From contig NZ_SMGP01000002.1 of NCBI RefSeq assembly GCF_004339745.1, positions 930,001 through 994,000 on the forward strand: a stretch of DNA of 64,000 nucleotides, given 5' to 3'. Made by a program: the position numbers and the translations under genes. Source of the DNA: Paraburkholderia sp. BL9I2N2 (GTDB lineage Bacteria; Pseudomonadota; Gammaproteobacteria; Burkholderiales; Burkholderiaceae). Positions 42,619 to 51,648 of the stretch are shown here, piece by piece. Under the pieces are notes generated by a model. The model was given only the letters and a program-made list of their open reading frames with translations, searched no databases and had not been told where the DNA came from. Each line of letters opens with the position of its first letter. Position 1 is the first letter of the stretch.

Positions 42619-43470
42619 TCATGCACCGGCTGACGCCGGCGCGGCTTGCGGTGTGGCCGCGACAGTCGCCGCGACGGCTTTTTTGGCTGCGGTCTTGCGC
42701 ACAGGTGCTTTCCTGACTGCTTTAGTCGCGGCGCTCTTCTTCGCGGCCGGCTTTGCGGCGCCTTTCTTTGCCGCTACTTTCCTGGTGGCCGCCGTGGCTT
42801 TCTTTGCAACTGTCTTTTTGGCCGCGCCGGCTTTCTTTGCCACGACTTTTCGGGCTGCGGCTTTCTTGCTCACTACGCCGCTAGTTGCCGCCGACTTCAC
42901 TTTGCCCGCCTTCTTTGCGGCTTTGTGACCAGCATCCGCCACGCTTGCCGAAGCGCTATCGATCAGGAATCTGGTGCGGTCCTTTACCGTGGCGAGCCAT
43001 GCCGGCGCCGGGCCGCGGCCGCTCCAGGTCGCGCCGGTTTTCGGATTGATGTACTTGGGCGGTTGCGCGCCTTTCGGCTGACCTTTGCTGCCTTTCGCAT
43101 GGGTGACAGCCGCCTTGGCCGCCGACTTCAGTTCGCTCGCGCCTTCGACCAGGAACTGTGTGCGGTCTTTCACGCCGGCAATCCAACCCGGCGCGCGGCC
43201 ATGACCCGTCCAGGTCGCACCGGTTTTATGGTCGCGGTACTTTGCTATTGCCTTACCGGAGCTGCCGGCTTTCACCTTGCCATTGCCATTCAGGCCTCTC
43301 GCGGCGCGCCGGGCTTTTGCCTGGGCTTCGATATCCGCGGTAGTCAGGCCATGTTTGAGCATCAGGTCACGAATCTGGTCGACCGCGACTTGCGCTTTCC
43401 TGGCAATAAGGACGTCAGCTTGCGCCTGAAGCTTTTTAAGCTTTGCTTGGATTTGCTCTAACGTGGGCAT
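42619..43470 (-). CDS. H-NS-family protein with two DNA-binding motifs and a histone-H1-like tail
   Basis: The 283-residue protein has an N-terminal oligomerisation coiled coil (about residues 1-60, EQIQAKLKKLQAQADVLIARKAQ). Two copies of the H-NS DNA-binding core follow, KTGATWTGHGRAPGWI and KTGATWSGRGPAPAWL, about 80 residues apart. A long Ala/Lys/Arg-rich tail (about 195-283, with AAKK and KAAARK repeats) resembles the histone-H1-like proteins of betaproteobacteria. ATG 43470 begins MPTLEQIQ. It probably binds DNA and silences horizontally acquired genes; the H1-like tail suggests extra condensation of the nucleoid. Confidence 0.9.
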   Translation of the reverse strand: MPTLEQIQAKLKKLQAQADVLIARKAQVAVDQIRDLMLKHGLTTADIEAQAKARRAARGLNGNGKVKAGSSGKAIAKYRDHKTGATWTGHGRAPGWIAGVKDRTQFLVEGASELKSAAKAAVTHAKGSKGQPKGAQPPKYINPKTGATWSGRGPAPAWLATVKDRTRFLIDSASASVADAGHKAAKKAGKVKSAATSGVVSKKAAARKVVAKKAGAAKKTVAKKATAATRKVAAKKGAAKPAAKKSAATKAVRKAPVRKTAAKKAVAATVAATPQAAPASAGA

Positions 43471-43685
43471 TTGATTGCTCCTTATGTGGTAATCGATCGA
43501 ACTATGCCACGAATGACGCGAGAAAGGCAGATCGGCGTGGCTATAAAAACACGAGTCGGAGTCGATCATGCATCCGGTGGAGTACGAACTTTTTGGGTTC
43601 TTTACTCCGTTGCCGCACTTTTTCTGTCTTTTCCTTTGCCACTCCCCCTTCTCTTCTATTGTCTTTCCAATTGTTGGGCCGGCGA

Positions 43686-44024
43686 TCACATAGGCGTAAA
43701 CACGACGGCCTGACGGTCGGCGATATACCGCACGCTGCGCATGAACCGGTACTGCTGGTCATCCGCGGTAATGCGGTTGAGGCCCATCCGGGTCAACGAC
43801 AGCATCTCGTCAGCCTGACAGGCGGCCACCACACCATGCTCGGTCAATTCCTCCAATGCGCCGGACGGGTCGCCGACATAAACACTGCGCACATGCGTGC
43901 CGACTCGCATCAGGACCACGCTTTCGCCTTCGTCGAGCGCCAGTTCGAGATAGCCGGCAAGCGCTCGTAAGGACTCCGGCGTCGACGCCCGGGACTGATA
44001 GATCGCAGCATTCGATGGTGTCAT
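43686..44024 (-). CDS. Small conserved hypothetical protein
   Basis: The 112-residue protein has no signal peptide or membrane segment. It includes LRALAGYLELALDEGESVVLMRVGTHVRSVYVGDPSG, which may be a small alpha/beta fold. ATG 44024 (MTPSNAAIYQ) is preferred over 44078, which adds an unlikely leader. No family recognised. It sits between the H-NS-like gene and an AT-rich gap. Confidence 0.6.
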   Translation of the reverse strand: MTPSNAAIYQSRASTPESLRALAGYLELALDEGESVVLMRVGTHVRSVYVGDPSGALEELTEHGVVAACQADEMLSLTRMGLNRITADDQQYRFMRSVRYIADRQAVVFTPM

Positions 44025-44395
44025 TTTCGTTTCCCCGTCACACGCATCAAGAAAGGCAGCCGCTGTGCATCGCGGCATTAGTCGCTTCTACTATAGGCAA
44101 GCATTCGAAGATTCAAAGGACGGCAGTACATTTTTTATTGCTTTCGTACGTTTGCGCCGGTCATTTTTTATAAAAACACTTTTTGCCTGCCAGGAAATCC
44201 AGGTTTCCCGAGATGCAATGCGCTAGCCCGAACCTCCGTAACCCCGCGTTACCAATCTCGCAGCGCTGTTTCACCTGTGTCCGGACCACCCTCCTACACT
44301 CCGAACCGTAACTCGACGCAAAGCTCTGGAAAGCTCGCAAGGGCGAACCTGAGGCAATCGGAAGCATCGCACTTCGATATGCAAGGAGAAGGCAA
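44025..44395. other. 371-bp gap with AT-rich promoter-like DNA
   Basis: No gene is supported. The stretch 44100-44200 is AT-rich with runs of T/A (CATTTTTTATTGC, CATTTTTTATAAAAAC). It likely carries promoters for the divergent genes at 44024 and 44396. The plus-strand end has AAGGAGAAGGC before the next ATG. Confidence 0.45.
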
Positions 44396-44689
44396 ATGAA
44401 CAAGAAGATCATCGGCGCGGCATTGGGTCTGGCAGTACTGGCGGCATCGTCGGCGGCCTCGGCGCACGTGGATGTGGCCGTCGGAGTCGGCATTCCAGTC
44501 GGCGTGGTTGCAGCGCCGCCGCCTGTTTATGTCGCGCGCGGTCCGGCGGTGGTCCCGGTTGCCTATGGCGGTTACGGCGACTGGCGCGCACGCGAGTGGC
44601 GCGAGCGCCGTGAATGGCGGGAACGCGAATGGCGCCGTGAGCATTGGCGCGAACACGAGTGGCGTGAACGGCACTGGGGCGGCTATTGA
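44396..44689 (+). CDS. Exported small protein with charged WRE-type repeat tail
   Basis: The 97-residue protein has a signal peptide (MNKKIIGAALGLAVLAASSAASA, about 23 residues). A short hydrophobic segment with prolines follows, then a tail made of repeated (W/E)RE-type tokens (WREREWRREHWREHEWRERHW). Such Trp/Arg/Glu repeats occur in small secreted proteins of Burkholderiales with unknown role. A good ribosome site AAGGAGAAGG precedes ATG 44396. It lies upstream of the glycine-zipper gene and may share its promoter. Confidence 0.75.
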   Translation: MNKKIIGAALGLAVLAASSAASAHVDVAVGVGIPVGVVAAPPPVYVARGPAVVPVAYGGYGDWRAREWRERREWREREWRREHWREHEWRERHWGGY

Positions 44690-44744
44690 AATGACGCCGA
44701 ATAGCGCCACGTTAGAACACCTCAATTGAACGGGTACTTTTCAG

Positions 44745-44981
44745 ATGAAAGCGGGTTACATCAAAACCGCCCTCGCGGCGGTCGCACTCACTTCAGCAGC
44801 GGTCGGCACGGCAAACGCGGCCGGCTGCATGAAGGGAGCGGTCGTAGGCGGAGTGGCGGGTCACTATGCCGGACACCACGCGGTGGTCGGCGCGGTCGGC
44901 GGCTGTCTGGTGGGGCGGCATATGGCCAAAAAACATGCGGAAGAACAGGCCGCGCAACGTCAGCAAGCCAGAGTGGAATAA
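44745..44981 (+). CDS. Small exported glycine-zipper protein
   Basis: The 78-residue protein has a signal peptide (about 25 residues, ending TANAAG). Glycine-zipper helices follow: VGGVAGHYAGHHAVVGAVGGCLVGRHM with GxxxG spacing and a histidine pair, then a charged AAQRQQAR tail. Glycine-zipper proteins often insert in or bridge the outer membrane. It is 55 bases after the WRE gene on the same strand. A short hairpin GGGGCGC...GCGCCCC at 44992-45007 follows. Confidence 0.72.
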   Translation: MKAGYIKTALAAVALTSAAVGTANAAGCMKGAVVGGVAGHYAGHHAVVGAVGGCLVGRHMAKKHAEEQAAQRQQARVE

Positions 44982-45008
44982 CCGGGGTTCGGGGCGCTGG
45001 CGCCCCGT

Positions 45009-46082
45009 TCAGGCGATTCGCAATCCGTGCGTCGGCAGAATCTCCTGCGTGGTCACGAAGCGGTGCTGCTTGACCGCGTCGTGAAATAGCCGGTAATCGC
45101 TTTTCTCAAAGGCGTCCGTCCATACCGGCTTGTCTCCAGTGTCGTCGTCGAACTTCAAACCGGTGGCCAGGAACTTCCAGGAGCCGGGACCTTTAGGCAC
45201 GTATTCCGGAATCGACTCTTTCAAACCCGGAATACCGCCGGCCTTCACGACGCGGCAAATGTGCCGCAAGCGATCGTTGTCGTCCTCGAGCCGGTTCGTA
45301 TTGAGCAGGTTCGTGAGCACGTCTCTCACATCGTCCGGCATGCCGGGCAGGTTCTCGAAATCTTGCCGCCCCGCCAGATAGGCGCGCACCGCGCGGCATG
45401 CCATCTCGGCCGCTTGCACGAATTCCGGCAGATTGTGTCGTTGGACGAACTCGTTTCTACCGTCGATGTAATGCCATTTTGCCCACGGCTGGTCAGGATA
45501 GTGCAAGGCAGCGCCATGACCGACCGGCAACGCAACGGTCAGCACGTCCTCTTCGATGTGCTCGATCAGGTGCTCGCTGGCGAGCCTGAGTTTGGCGAAC
45601 CAGCCTTTGCGCGTACAGTCCTGAGCCTCCAGCAGATGAACCCGATTCCACGGACTTTCGATGCCGGCGAAGCCCTGGTGCGCCCATGTATCGACATAGG
45701 TGTGAAGCGTCACGCCCAGCCGATGCAATCCCGTCTCGGTGTCCCGGCGCAGGATCGCGCGCCGCACCACCTCGCGCGCGACCGCGCTATCCGGGCGGCA
45801 CACGGCCTTTTCGTGCAACGTCGAACCAACGGCGGCCGGCAGAAAATGAAAGGGCGTCCACACCAGCCGGTTTTTGTCGTCCTCCGTGGTGGCGTAGTCG
45901 AATAGCTTGTGCGCGGTGGCAAAGCGTTCGAACGTCTCGCCGCCCTTGAAGCGCAAGATGCCCGCGGTCGTCGCATCGTCCACGTATTGGCAGGCATGCG
46001 CCACGGTGATCGCGTCGCCGGCCGGCATGCCGGCCACGCGGGCGGCAATATAGACGACACCATAATGAAAGTCGATATTCAT
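45009..46082 (-). CDS. DUF6765-family protein
   Basis: The 357-residue protein begins MNIDFHYGVVYIAARVAGMPAGDA. It has family-type elements LHRLGVTLHTYVDTWAHQGFAGI, a phospholipase-C/zinc-like His-Asp-Thr-Trp context, and a C-terminal DDDTGDKPVWTDAFEKSDYRLFHDAVKQHR. The scattered His and Asp residues suggest a metal-dependent hydrolase fold, but activity is unproven. It stands alone on the minus strand, convergent with the glycine-zipper gene. Confidence 0.7.
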   Translation of the reverse strand: MNIDFHYGVVYIAARVAGMPAGDAITVAHACQYVDDATTAGILRFKGGETFERFATAHKLFDYATTEDDKNRLVWTPFHFLPAAVGSTLHEKAVCRPDSAVAREVVRRAILRRDTETGLHRLGVTLHTYVDTWAHQGFAGIESPWNRVHLLEAQDCTRKGWFAKLRLASEHLIEHIEEDVLTVALPVGHGAALHYPDQPWAKWHYIDGRNEFVQRHNLPEFVQAAEMACRAVRAYLAGRQDFENLPGMPDDVRDVLTNLLNTNRLEDDNDRLRHICRVVKAGGIPGLKESIPEYVPKGPGSWKFLATGLKFDDDTGDKPVWTDAFEKSDYRLFHDAVKQHRFVTTQEILPTHGLRIA

Positions 46083-46433
46083 GGCAGGCGCTCCTGACGC
46101 GCGACGAATGACGACGGGGGATTCTGGACTGCGCGGCGAGGTGGATGCCGCGTCGGCGCGTGAGTAGATAGTAGACGACCGAACGCGCCGGGACTTTAAA
46201 AAACCGCTCGCCGCCCTGCTTCATGCGGAGTCCGGCCCATACACGCCGCTCCACTAAATAGACTTGTGACAATCGGGCGCTGCATTTACCCGTTTTTGTT
46301 ATTTGCACTGTCCGGCGGCTCAGCTATGCTGTGCCATTGGAAACTATTCGTAATGCGAAAGGGCATAGCCGGGCCGCACCACTCTCCAGTCCAAACCTTC
46401 GGGCAGTACACGCTAACTCAAAGGATAAATCCT
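46083..46433. other. 351-bp gap, no supported gene
   Basis: An upstream extension of the small gene at 46434 (ATG candidates near 46266) lacks family character. I see no structured RNA. The region likely holds the divergent promoters of the DUF6765 gene and the small membrane protein gene. Confidence 0.4.
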
Positions 46434-46664
46434 GTGAAACTCGACAATTGGAAAGAAGGCGCAAGTCCGGAACGGCGCAAGCTGCTACGCAGCAAGCTTC
46501 ACGTCCTGCTGGCCACGATCGGCACGCTGGCGTCCGTGGTCGGGATCTGCGTGGCCATTAACGGCGGACTGGAATTCAATCGCACCAAAGTTTTCATCGG
46601 AGTCGGCATTACTGTCGTCTCCACCATCATTTATATCTCGATGCTGTTCGCGCCATCCGAGTGA
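46434..46664 (+). CDS. Small two-helix membrane protein
   Basis: The 76-residue product starts at a GTG (46434) with an AAGGA ribosome site 10 bases upstream. The N-terminal part is charged (KLDNWKEGASPERRKLLRSK). Two hydrophobic helices follow: VLLATIGTLASVVGICVAIN and VFIGVGITVVSTIIYISMLFA. Function unknown; probably inner membrane. Confidence 0.65.
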   Translation: MKLDNWKEGASPERRKLLRSKLHVLLATIGTLASVVGICVAINGGLEFNRTKVFIGVGITVVSTIIYISMLFAPSE

Positions 46665-46711
46665 ATCCGGCCTTCTCCCGTTGCGCAAAAGCGCCGCCAT
46701 CGAGTCGGCGG

Positions 46712-47173
46712 TTACGACAGATGGGTAATTTTCAGGCGGCTATTCCAACGCGAGTTGAGGTATTCGAGTGCGAGCCGCCGGTGGCAGTGGTGTGGTAAAT
46801 GTTCACTGCAAAGCAGGCAGGCCGAGCGGAATAGATCGACGTCCAGATTGCTTTCCACCCGGCGCTTTGCGATCAACTCGACGTAAGCCGCGGAGAAATC
46901 GTCCCACGTCAGTTCTTTGGCCTTGTAGCGCTTGAACAAATCGGGCTCCGGAGCCAGGTCGGGCATTTCCTCGTAAGCAGCGCCGCACAACTTGTCGAGA
47001 AAGAAAGGCAGATCCTGTTTTTTCGCGAAGCCGGCAAGTTGCGACGTGTTGCTCAGGCGGATGTCGAGCACCGTCCGCACCTGTGCGTTTTTCAGCAAGT
47101 CAAAAAATTCCTGAGCCGTCTTGCCGGTAAATCCGATGGTGGCCACCTGCACGGCATTGGTTTCACGTTTCAT
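46712..47173 (-). CDS. DUF488 protein
   Basis: The 153-residue protein has the DUF488 pattern: VATIGFTGKTAQEFFDLLKNAQVRTVLDIRLSNTSQLAGFAKK near the N-terminus. A cysteine/histidine motif ACLLCSEHLPHHCHRRLALEYL lies near the C-terminus, the conserved C/H cluster of the family. Role unknown, possibly metal- or DNA-related. ATG 47173 (MKRETNAVQ). It ends close to the next gene on the plus strand. Confidence 0.85.
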   Translation of the reverse strand: MKRETNAVQVATIGFTGKTAQEFFDLLKNAQVRTVLDIRLSNTSQLAGFAKKQDLPFFLDKLCGAAYEEMPDLAPEPDLFKRYKAKELTWDDFSAAYVELIAKRRVESNLDVDLFRSACLLCSEHLPHHCHRRLALEYLNSRWNSRLKITHLS

Positions 47174-47210
47174 CTCGGGAGTACCTGGCAGCGGGCAGAC
47201 GCAGTGCCCG

Positions 47211-47247
47211 GAAAAAGAAAAACCCCGCTGCGATATCCGGAGCGGGG
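47211..47247 (-). terminator. Intrinsic terminator after the FKBP gene
   Basis: CCCCGCT at 47223-47229 pairs with AGCGGGG at 47241-47247. On the minus strand the stem is followed by TTTTTCTTTTT (47211-47222). It lies 28 bases downstream of the FKBP stop. Confidence 0.9.
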
Positions 47248-47274
47248 CTCAGTCTCAATTCACGTCGCGCTGGT

Positions 47275-47676
47275 TTACTTGACGATACCGACCAGTTCGA
47301 CTTCGAAGGTCAGGTCGCTGTTCGGCGGAATCACGCCGACGCCGCGATCGCCGTAAGCGGTCGCTGCCGGGCAGGTCAGTTTGGCCTTGCCACCCACCTT
47401 CATCTTCTGCACGCCTTGCGTCCAGCACGGAATCACGCGATTCAGCGGGAACGTGGCCGGCCCGCCGTGTTTCGCCGAGCTATCGAACTCGGTACCGTTG
47501 GCGAGCGTGCCGCGGTAGTTGACCTTCACGACATCTTCTGCGGCCGGTTGGGCGCCAGTGCCTTGCGTCAGGTGTTCAACCACGACGCCGGAAGGCAGTT
47601 TTTCGGTGGTGGGCGCGGCGGCCATTGCCGTCGAAGACAGAAGAGCTGCTGCGACCAATGCAACGATAGATTTCAA
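47275..47676 (-). CDS. FKBP-type peptidyl-prolyl isomerase, exported
   Basis: The 133-residue protein has a signal peptide of about 19 residues (SSTAMAA). The FKBP core follows: DVVKVNYRGTLANGTEFDSSAKHGGPATFPLNRVIPCWTQGVQKMKVGGKAKLTCPAATAYGDRGVGVIPPNSDLTFEVELVGIV. The aromatic and Asp residues of the active pocket (YRG, FDSS, AYGDRG) are kept. It should catalyse proline isomerisation in the periplasm. It is monocistronic, with the terminator at 47211-47247. Confidence 0.93.
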   Translation of the reverse strand: MKSIVALVAAALLSSTAMAAAPTTEKLPSGVVVEHLTQGTGAQPAAEDVVKVNYRGTLANGTEFDSSAKHGGPATFPLNRVIPCWTQGVQKMKVGGKAKLTCPAATAYGDRGVGVIPPNSDLTFEVELVGIVK

Positions 47677-47928
47677 AGCGAGTCTCCAGATGGGTAGTGC
47701 GCGTCATTGTAACGGATCGCATGTGACGCACCAGCACTGCCGGCTTGCATGGCGAAGCTGTACTGCGGACGCCGGCTATTACGGCCCGTTCATAAGCGAG
47801 GCGGCCCGTTTCACGTTAGTGAGCGCGGGCATGATCGCACTGCTCCGTGCGATGCCCGCGTCGCACCGCAATACTTTGAGCGCGGTGCAGCCTGTTGCTT
47901 CGAATTGACTTACGGCGAGCGTTTTTAG

Positions 47929-48786
47929 TCAGTCCAGACTTTGTACCGCGTAGGCTCCCGTCATCGCCTCGCCGCGCGCGTCGAAGTCCGCGAGCACCGT
48001 CTCGCGTTCGCGGACATCGGCCAGCACGGCCGGATCGAGTAGCGCGGTAATCACTTGTTCGCGCTCGCGGCTCGCTTCCGCCACCACGTCGCCAGACGGG
48101 CTCCAGATTGCGCTCGCACCGCACGTGGCCCAACCGCCGGTCGTGCCGATGTGATTCGACAACAACGCGTACACGGTGTTGTCGAATGCCCGCGCGGGAA
48201 ACCAGATGCGCGACTGGTGGTAGCCGGTCTTCACGCTGAAGAGCGCGCTCACCAGATACGCGTGCGCGCCGTTGACCGCCGCAAGACGCGCGTGCTCCGG
48301 AAAGCCGGAGTCGTAGCACACGCCGAGCGCGAGACGCCATCCGTCGATTTCAAGCATGCGGCCTTGCGTGCCCGGCCGATAGATCTTTGTCTCGCTGCTG
48401 TACAGGTATTGCTTGTGATACGGATCGAGTTGCTCGCCGGAACGGCTGAACACCAGCGAAGAAATATGCAAGCCGCCCTCGCCGTGCGTCGCCGCGCCGA
48501 CGATCACGGCAATCTCGCGCTGCCGGCAAATGTTCCGAATCGGTTCGAGGCGTGCGTCGTTTGCGTCGAACGCGTATTTCGCGGGGTCGCCGGCGATCAG
48601 GTCGGGTTCGTAGCCGCTCAGGAATTTCTCGGGAAAAACCACCAGTTTTGCACCGGCGTCGGCCGCCAGAGCGGTCAATTCGACCGTTCTGGCGATGTTG
48701 GCCGTGACGTCACCGGACACCGGTTGAGCTTGCGCAGCCGCGATTCGCAATGAAGTTTGCGGCAGCAATGCCTGTGTGTGATTCAA
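47929..48786 (-). CDS. Carbon-nitrogen hydrolase (nitrilase superfamily)
   Basis: The 285-residue cytosolic enzyme has the Glu-Lys-Cys triad of the superfamily: E in VVFPEKFLSGY, K in DPYHKQYLY and C in GVCYDSGFPEHA. It likely hydrolyses an amide or nitrile (omega-amidase or N-carbamoyl type); substrate unknown. The best start is a TTG at 48786 with GGAG six bases upstream; longer starts to 48867 have no family character. Divergent from the helicase gene. Confidence 0.88.
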   Translation of the reverse strand: MNHTQALLPQTSLRIAAAQAQPVSGDVTANIARTVELTALAADAGAKLVVFPEKFLSGYEPDLIAGDPAKYAFDANDARLEPIRNICRQREIAVIVGAATHGEGGLHISSLVFSRSGEQLDPYHKQYLYSSETKIYRPGTQGRMLEIDGWRLALGVCYDSGFPEHARLAAVNGAHAYLVSALFSVKTGYHQSRIWFPARAFDNTVYALLSNHIGTTGGWATCGASAIWSPSGDVVAEASREREQVITALLDPAVLADVRERETVLADFDARGEAMTGAYAVQSLD

Positions 48787-49005
48787 CGCGCACTCCGTGA
48801 TGAATGAACCGTTGCGATGCGCCCGCCTACGTTCAACCCCGGACATAGGCGGGCAAAGCCTCGGCATTTAAACACGAGCAGCACGCCGCGTGTAAGTGCG
48901 AAGATGCGTGGTGAACCACCTGTGCGGTTTGGCGGTCCACATAGAAGATCCCCTCCTTCGAGTTGTTCGCCGACACGCGAATCCGATGCTAACGAGCGCT
49001 TTTCG

Positions 49006-51648
49006 ATGACCGAGCCGGCTGATTCCGACGAGACCACGGCTCCGGCGCCGTCTGTTCTTCCGGAGCGGCGCCGCGCGCCCCGGCCGCGCCGGATTCCGCG
49101 CAGCCGCGAGCAACAGGCGCGGCTCGACGCGCGTGAGCCGGCGTTCGAGCCGCTGCCTTTTTCCATCGACGAAACCGCTGCACAACGCCCCTTTGCCGTA
49201 AAACTCGCCGAGTGGTTCGACGCGCGCCGTTGGCAGCCATTCGAGTTTCAACGCGAGGTCTGGCAGGAAATCGGCCGTGGCGCGAGCGGTTTGCTGCACG
49301 CCACGACCGGCGCAGGTAAAACATGGGCGGTATGGTTCGGTGCACTGGCCGCCTTTGCCGCCCTGCCAACCACGCGCAAACGCACGCCCCGCACACAGCC
49401 GGAGCCGCTCACCGTGCTGTGGATCACACCGATGCGCGCGCTCGCTGCGGACACCGCGCGCGCGTTGCAAAGTTCAGCCGCGGAACTCGCCGTGCCGTGG
49501 AGCGTCGGGTTACGCACAGGCGATACGTCGTCGGCCGAGCGCGCGCGGCAGAACCGGCGCATGCCGTCGGCGCTGGTCACGACGCCTGAAAGTCTCTCGC
49601 TCATCCTCACTCGCCCGGATGCACGCGACGTGCTCGCGCACGTGCGATTGGTGATCGTCGACGAATGGCACGAGTTGCTCGGCAATAAGCGTGGCACGCA
49701 GACCCAACTCGCGCTCGCGCGTCTCGCGCATTGGCGGCCTGAATTGCAGGTATGGGGCTTGTCGGCGACGCTCGGCAATCTGTCCTTCGCCGCCGATGTC
49801 TTGCTCGCGCCCGTGAAGACGCCACGCGTGAGCGTGCATGGCGCGCTGCCGAAAGCACTGATCGTCGATACGGTGATTCCCGGGACCATCGAGCGGTTTC
49901 CGTGGGGCGGCCATGTGGGCATGCGCCAGGTCGGCGCAGTGGCCGAAGCGATCGGCGAGGCTCAAACGTCGCTCGTGTTTACCAATACGCGCTCGCAATG
50001 CGAGGTCTGGTATCAGGCGCTGCTCGAAGCGCGTCCCGAATGGGCCGGCCTGATCGCGCTGCATCACGGCTCGCTCGATCAGGAAGTGCGCGAATGGGTC
50101 GAGCGTGGCCTCAAGAGTGGCTTGTTGAAAGTGGTTGTGTGCACATCGAGCCTCGATCTGGGCGTCGATTTTCTGCCGGTGGAGCGCGTGTTCCAGATCG
50201 GCTCGCCCAAAGGCGTCGCGCGTTTGATGCAGCGCGCGGGGCGTTCGGGTCACGCGCCGGGGCGGCCGTCGCGTGTCACGATCGTGCCGACGCATGCGCT
50301 CGAACTGGTCGAGGCCGCCGCCGCGCGCGAGGCTGTCGAGAAGCGTCAGATAGAAGGACGCGAGACGCCCGAGAAACCGTTCGACGTGCTGGTGCAGCAT
50401 CTCGTCACCGTGGCGATCGGCGGCGGTTTCGACACGCGCGAACTGTACGGCGAGATTCGCAGCACCTACGCCTACCGGCAACTGACGCAGGCGGAGTTCG
50501 ACTGGGCGCTCGGCTTCGTCGAAGGCGGAGGCACGGCATTGCGCGCCTATCCTGACTACCATCGCGTGGTACGCGAAAGCGACGGCCTGTACCGCGTGCC
50601 GCGCGAGGACCTGGTGCGAAGGCATCGCAACAACATCGGCACGATCGTCGCGAATGGCACCTTGAATGTCGCTTATCTCTCGGGCGGACGGCTCGGCGCG
50701 ATCGAGGAATCGTTTATTTCGCGGCTGAAACCGGGCGATATTTTTACCTTCGGCGGCCGTGCACTCGAATTGATCCGCGTGCAGGATATGACCGCGTGGG
50801 TTCGGCGCGCGACATCATCGCGTGGAGCCATGCCGCAATGGGCGGGCAGCCGCATGCCGCTGTCCTCCGAACTCGCCGACGCCACGCTGACGATGCTCGC
50901 ACGCGCGGCCGGCGGCATCTACGACGAACCCGAAATGCGTGCCGTGCGGCCGCTGCTCGAATTGCAGCAGAAGTGGTCGGCCTTGCCTGAGCCGGGCGTG
51001 CTGGTGGTGGAGTTAGTGAAATCGCGCGAGGGACATCATTTCTTTTGCTATCCGTTTGCCGGGCGCACGGCGCATATCGGTTTGGGCGCATTGCTCGCAT
51101 GGCGCGTCGCACGCGAAAAGCCCGGCACCTTTTCTATTTCGATGAACGACTACGGCTTTGAATTGCTGTCCACGCAACCATTCGATTGGGCTGCGCAACT
51201 CGAAAGCGGTTTGCTCTCGCCCAAAGAACTGGATCACGACATTCTCGCCAGTCTCAATTCTTCGGAACTCTCGATGCGGCGCTTTCGCGAGATTGCGCGC
51301 GTGTCGGGGCTGGTGTTCCAGGGGCATCCAGGGCAGCAGAAAAGCGCGCGGCAATTGCAGGCGTCGAGTGGCCTCTTCTACGAAATCTTTCGCAATCACG
51401 ATCGCGGCAACCTGTTGCTCAACCAGGCCGACGACGAAGTGCTGCTGCAGGAACTCGACGCCCGCCGCATTCGCATTGCGCTCGAACGCATGAACGCGAG
51501 CCGTGTGGTCGTCACGCGACCGAAAAAGCCGACCCCGTTTGCGTTTCCGCTGATCGTCGGACGCCTGCGGGAAAAGGTCAGCACGGAGAAACTCGCGGAT
51601 CGCGTCGAGCGGATGCTCGCGGAACTCGAGAAGGCGGCCCGCACATGA
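49006..51648 (+). CDS. Ligase-associated DEXH-box helicase (Lhr-type)
   Basis: The 880-residue protein contains a superfamily-2 helicase core: Walker A ATTGAGKT, DEWH motif II in VIVDEWHELL, and motif VI QRAGRSGHAPG. The C-terminal Lhr-type extension follows. It is the ligase-associated DNA-damage-response helicase (TIGR04121-like), a 3'-5' helicase that normally works with an ATP-dependent ligase, an exonuclease and the PdeM nuclease. ATG 49006 has no obvious ribosome site but matches the family start; earlier in-frame starts lack coding character. The downstream pdeM gene overlaps it by four bases. Confidence 0.9.
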   Translation: MTEPADSDETTAPAPSVLPERRRAPRPRRIPRSREQQARLDAREPAFEPLPFSIDETAAQRPFAVKLAEWFDARRWQPFEFQREVWQEIGRGASGLLHATTGAGKTWAVWFGALAAFAALPTTRKRTPRTQPEPLTVLWITPMRALAADTARALQSSAAELAVPWSVGLRTGDTSSAERARQNRRMPSALVTTPESLSLILTRPDARDVLAHVRLVIVDEWHELLGNKRGTQTQLALARLAHWRPELQVWGLSATLGNLSFAADVLLAPVKTPRVSVHGALPKALIVDTVIPGTIERFPWGGHVGMRQVGAVAEAIGEAQTSLVFTNTRSQCEVWYQALLEARPEWAGLIALHHGSLDQEVREWVERGLKSGLLKVVVCTSSLDLGVDFLPVERVFQIGSPKGVARLMQRAGRSGHAPGRPSRVTIVPTHALELVEAAAAREAVEKRQIEGRETPEKPFDVLVQHLVTVAIGGGFDTRELYGEIRSTYAYRQLTQAEFDWALGFVEGGGTALRAYPDYHRVVRESDGLYRVPREDLVRRHRNNIGTIVANGTLNVAYLSGGRLGAIEESFISRLKPGDIFTFGGRALELIRVQDMTAWVRRATSSRGAMPQWAGSRMPLSSELADATLTMLARAAGGIYDEPEMRAVRPLLELQQKWSALPEPGVLVVELVKSREGHHFFCYPFAGRTAHIGLGALLAWRVAREKPGTFSISMNDYGFELLSTQPFDWAAQLESGLLSPKELDHDILASLNSSELSMRRFREIARVSGLVFQGHPGQQKSARQLQASSGLFYEIFRNHDRGNLLLNQADDEVLLQELDARRIRIALERMNASRVVVTRPKKPTPFAFPLIVGRLREKVSTEKLADRVERMLAELEKAART

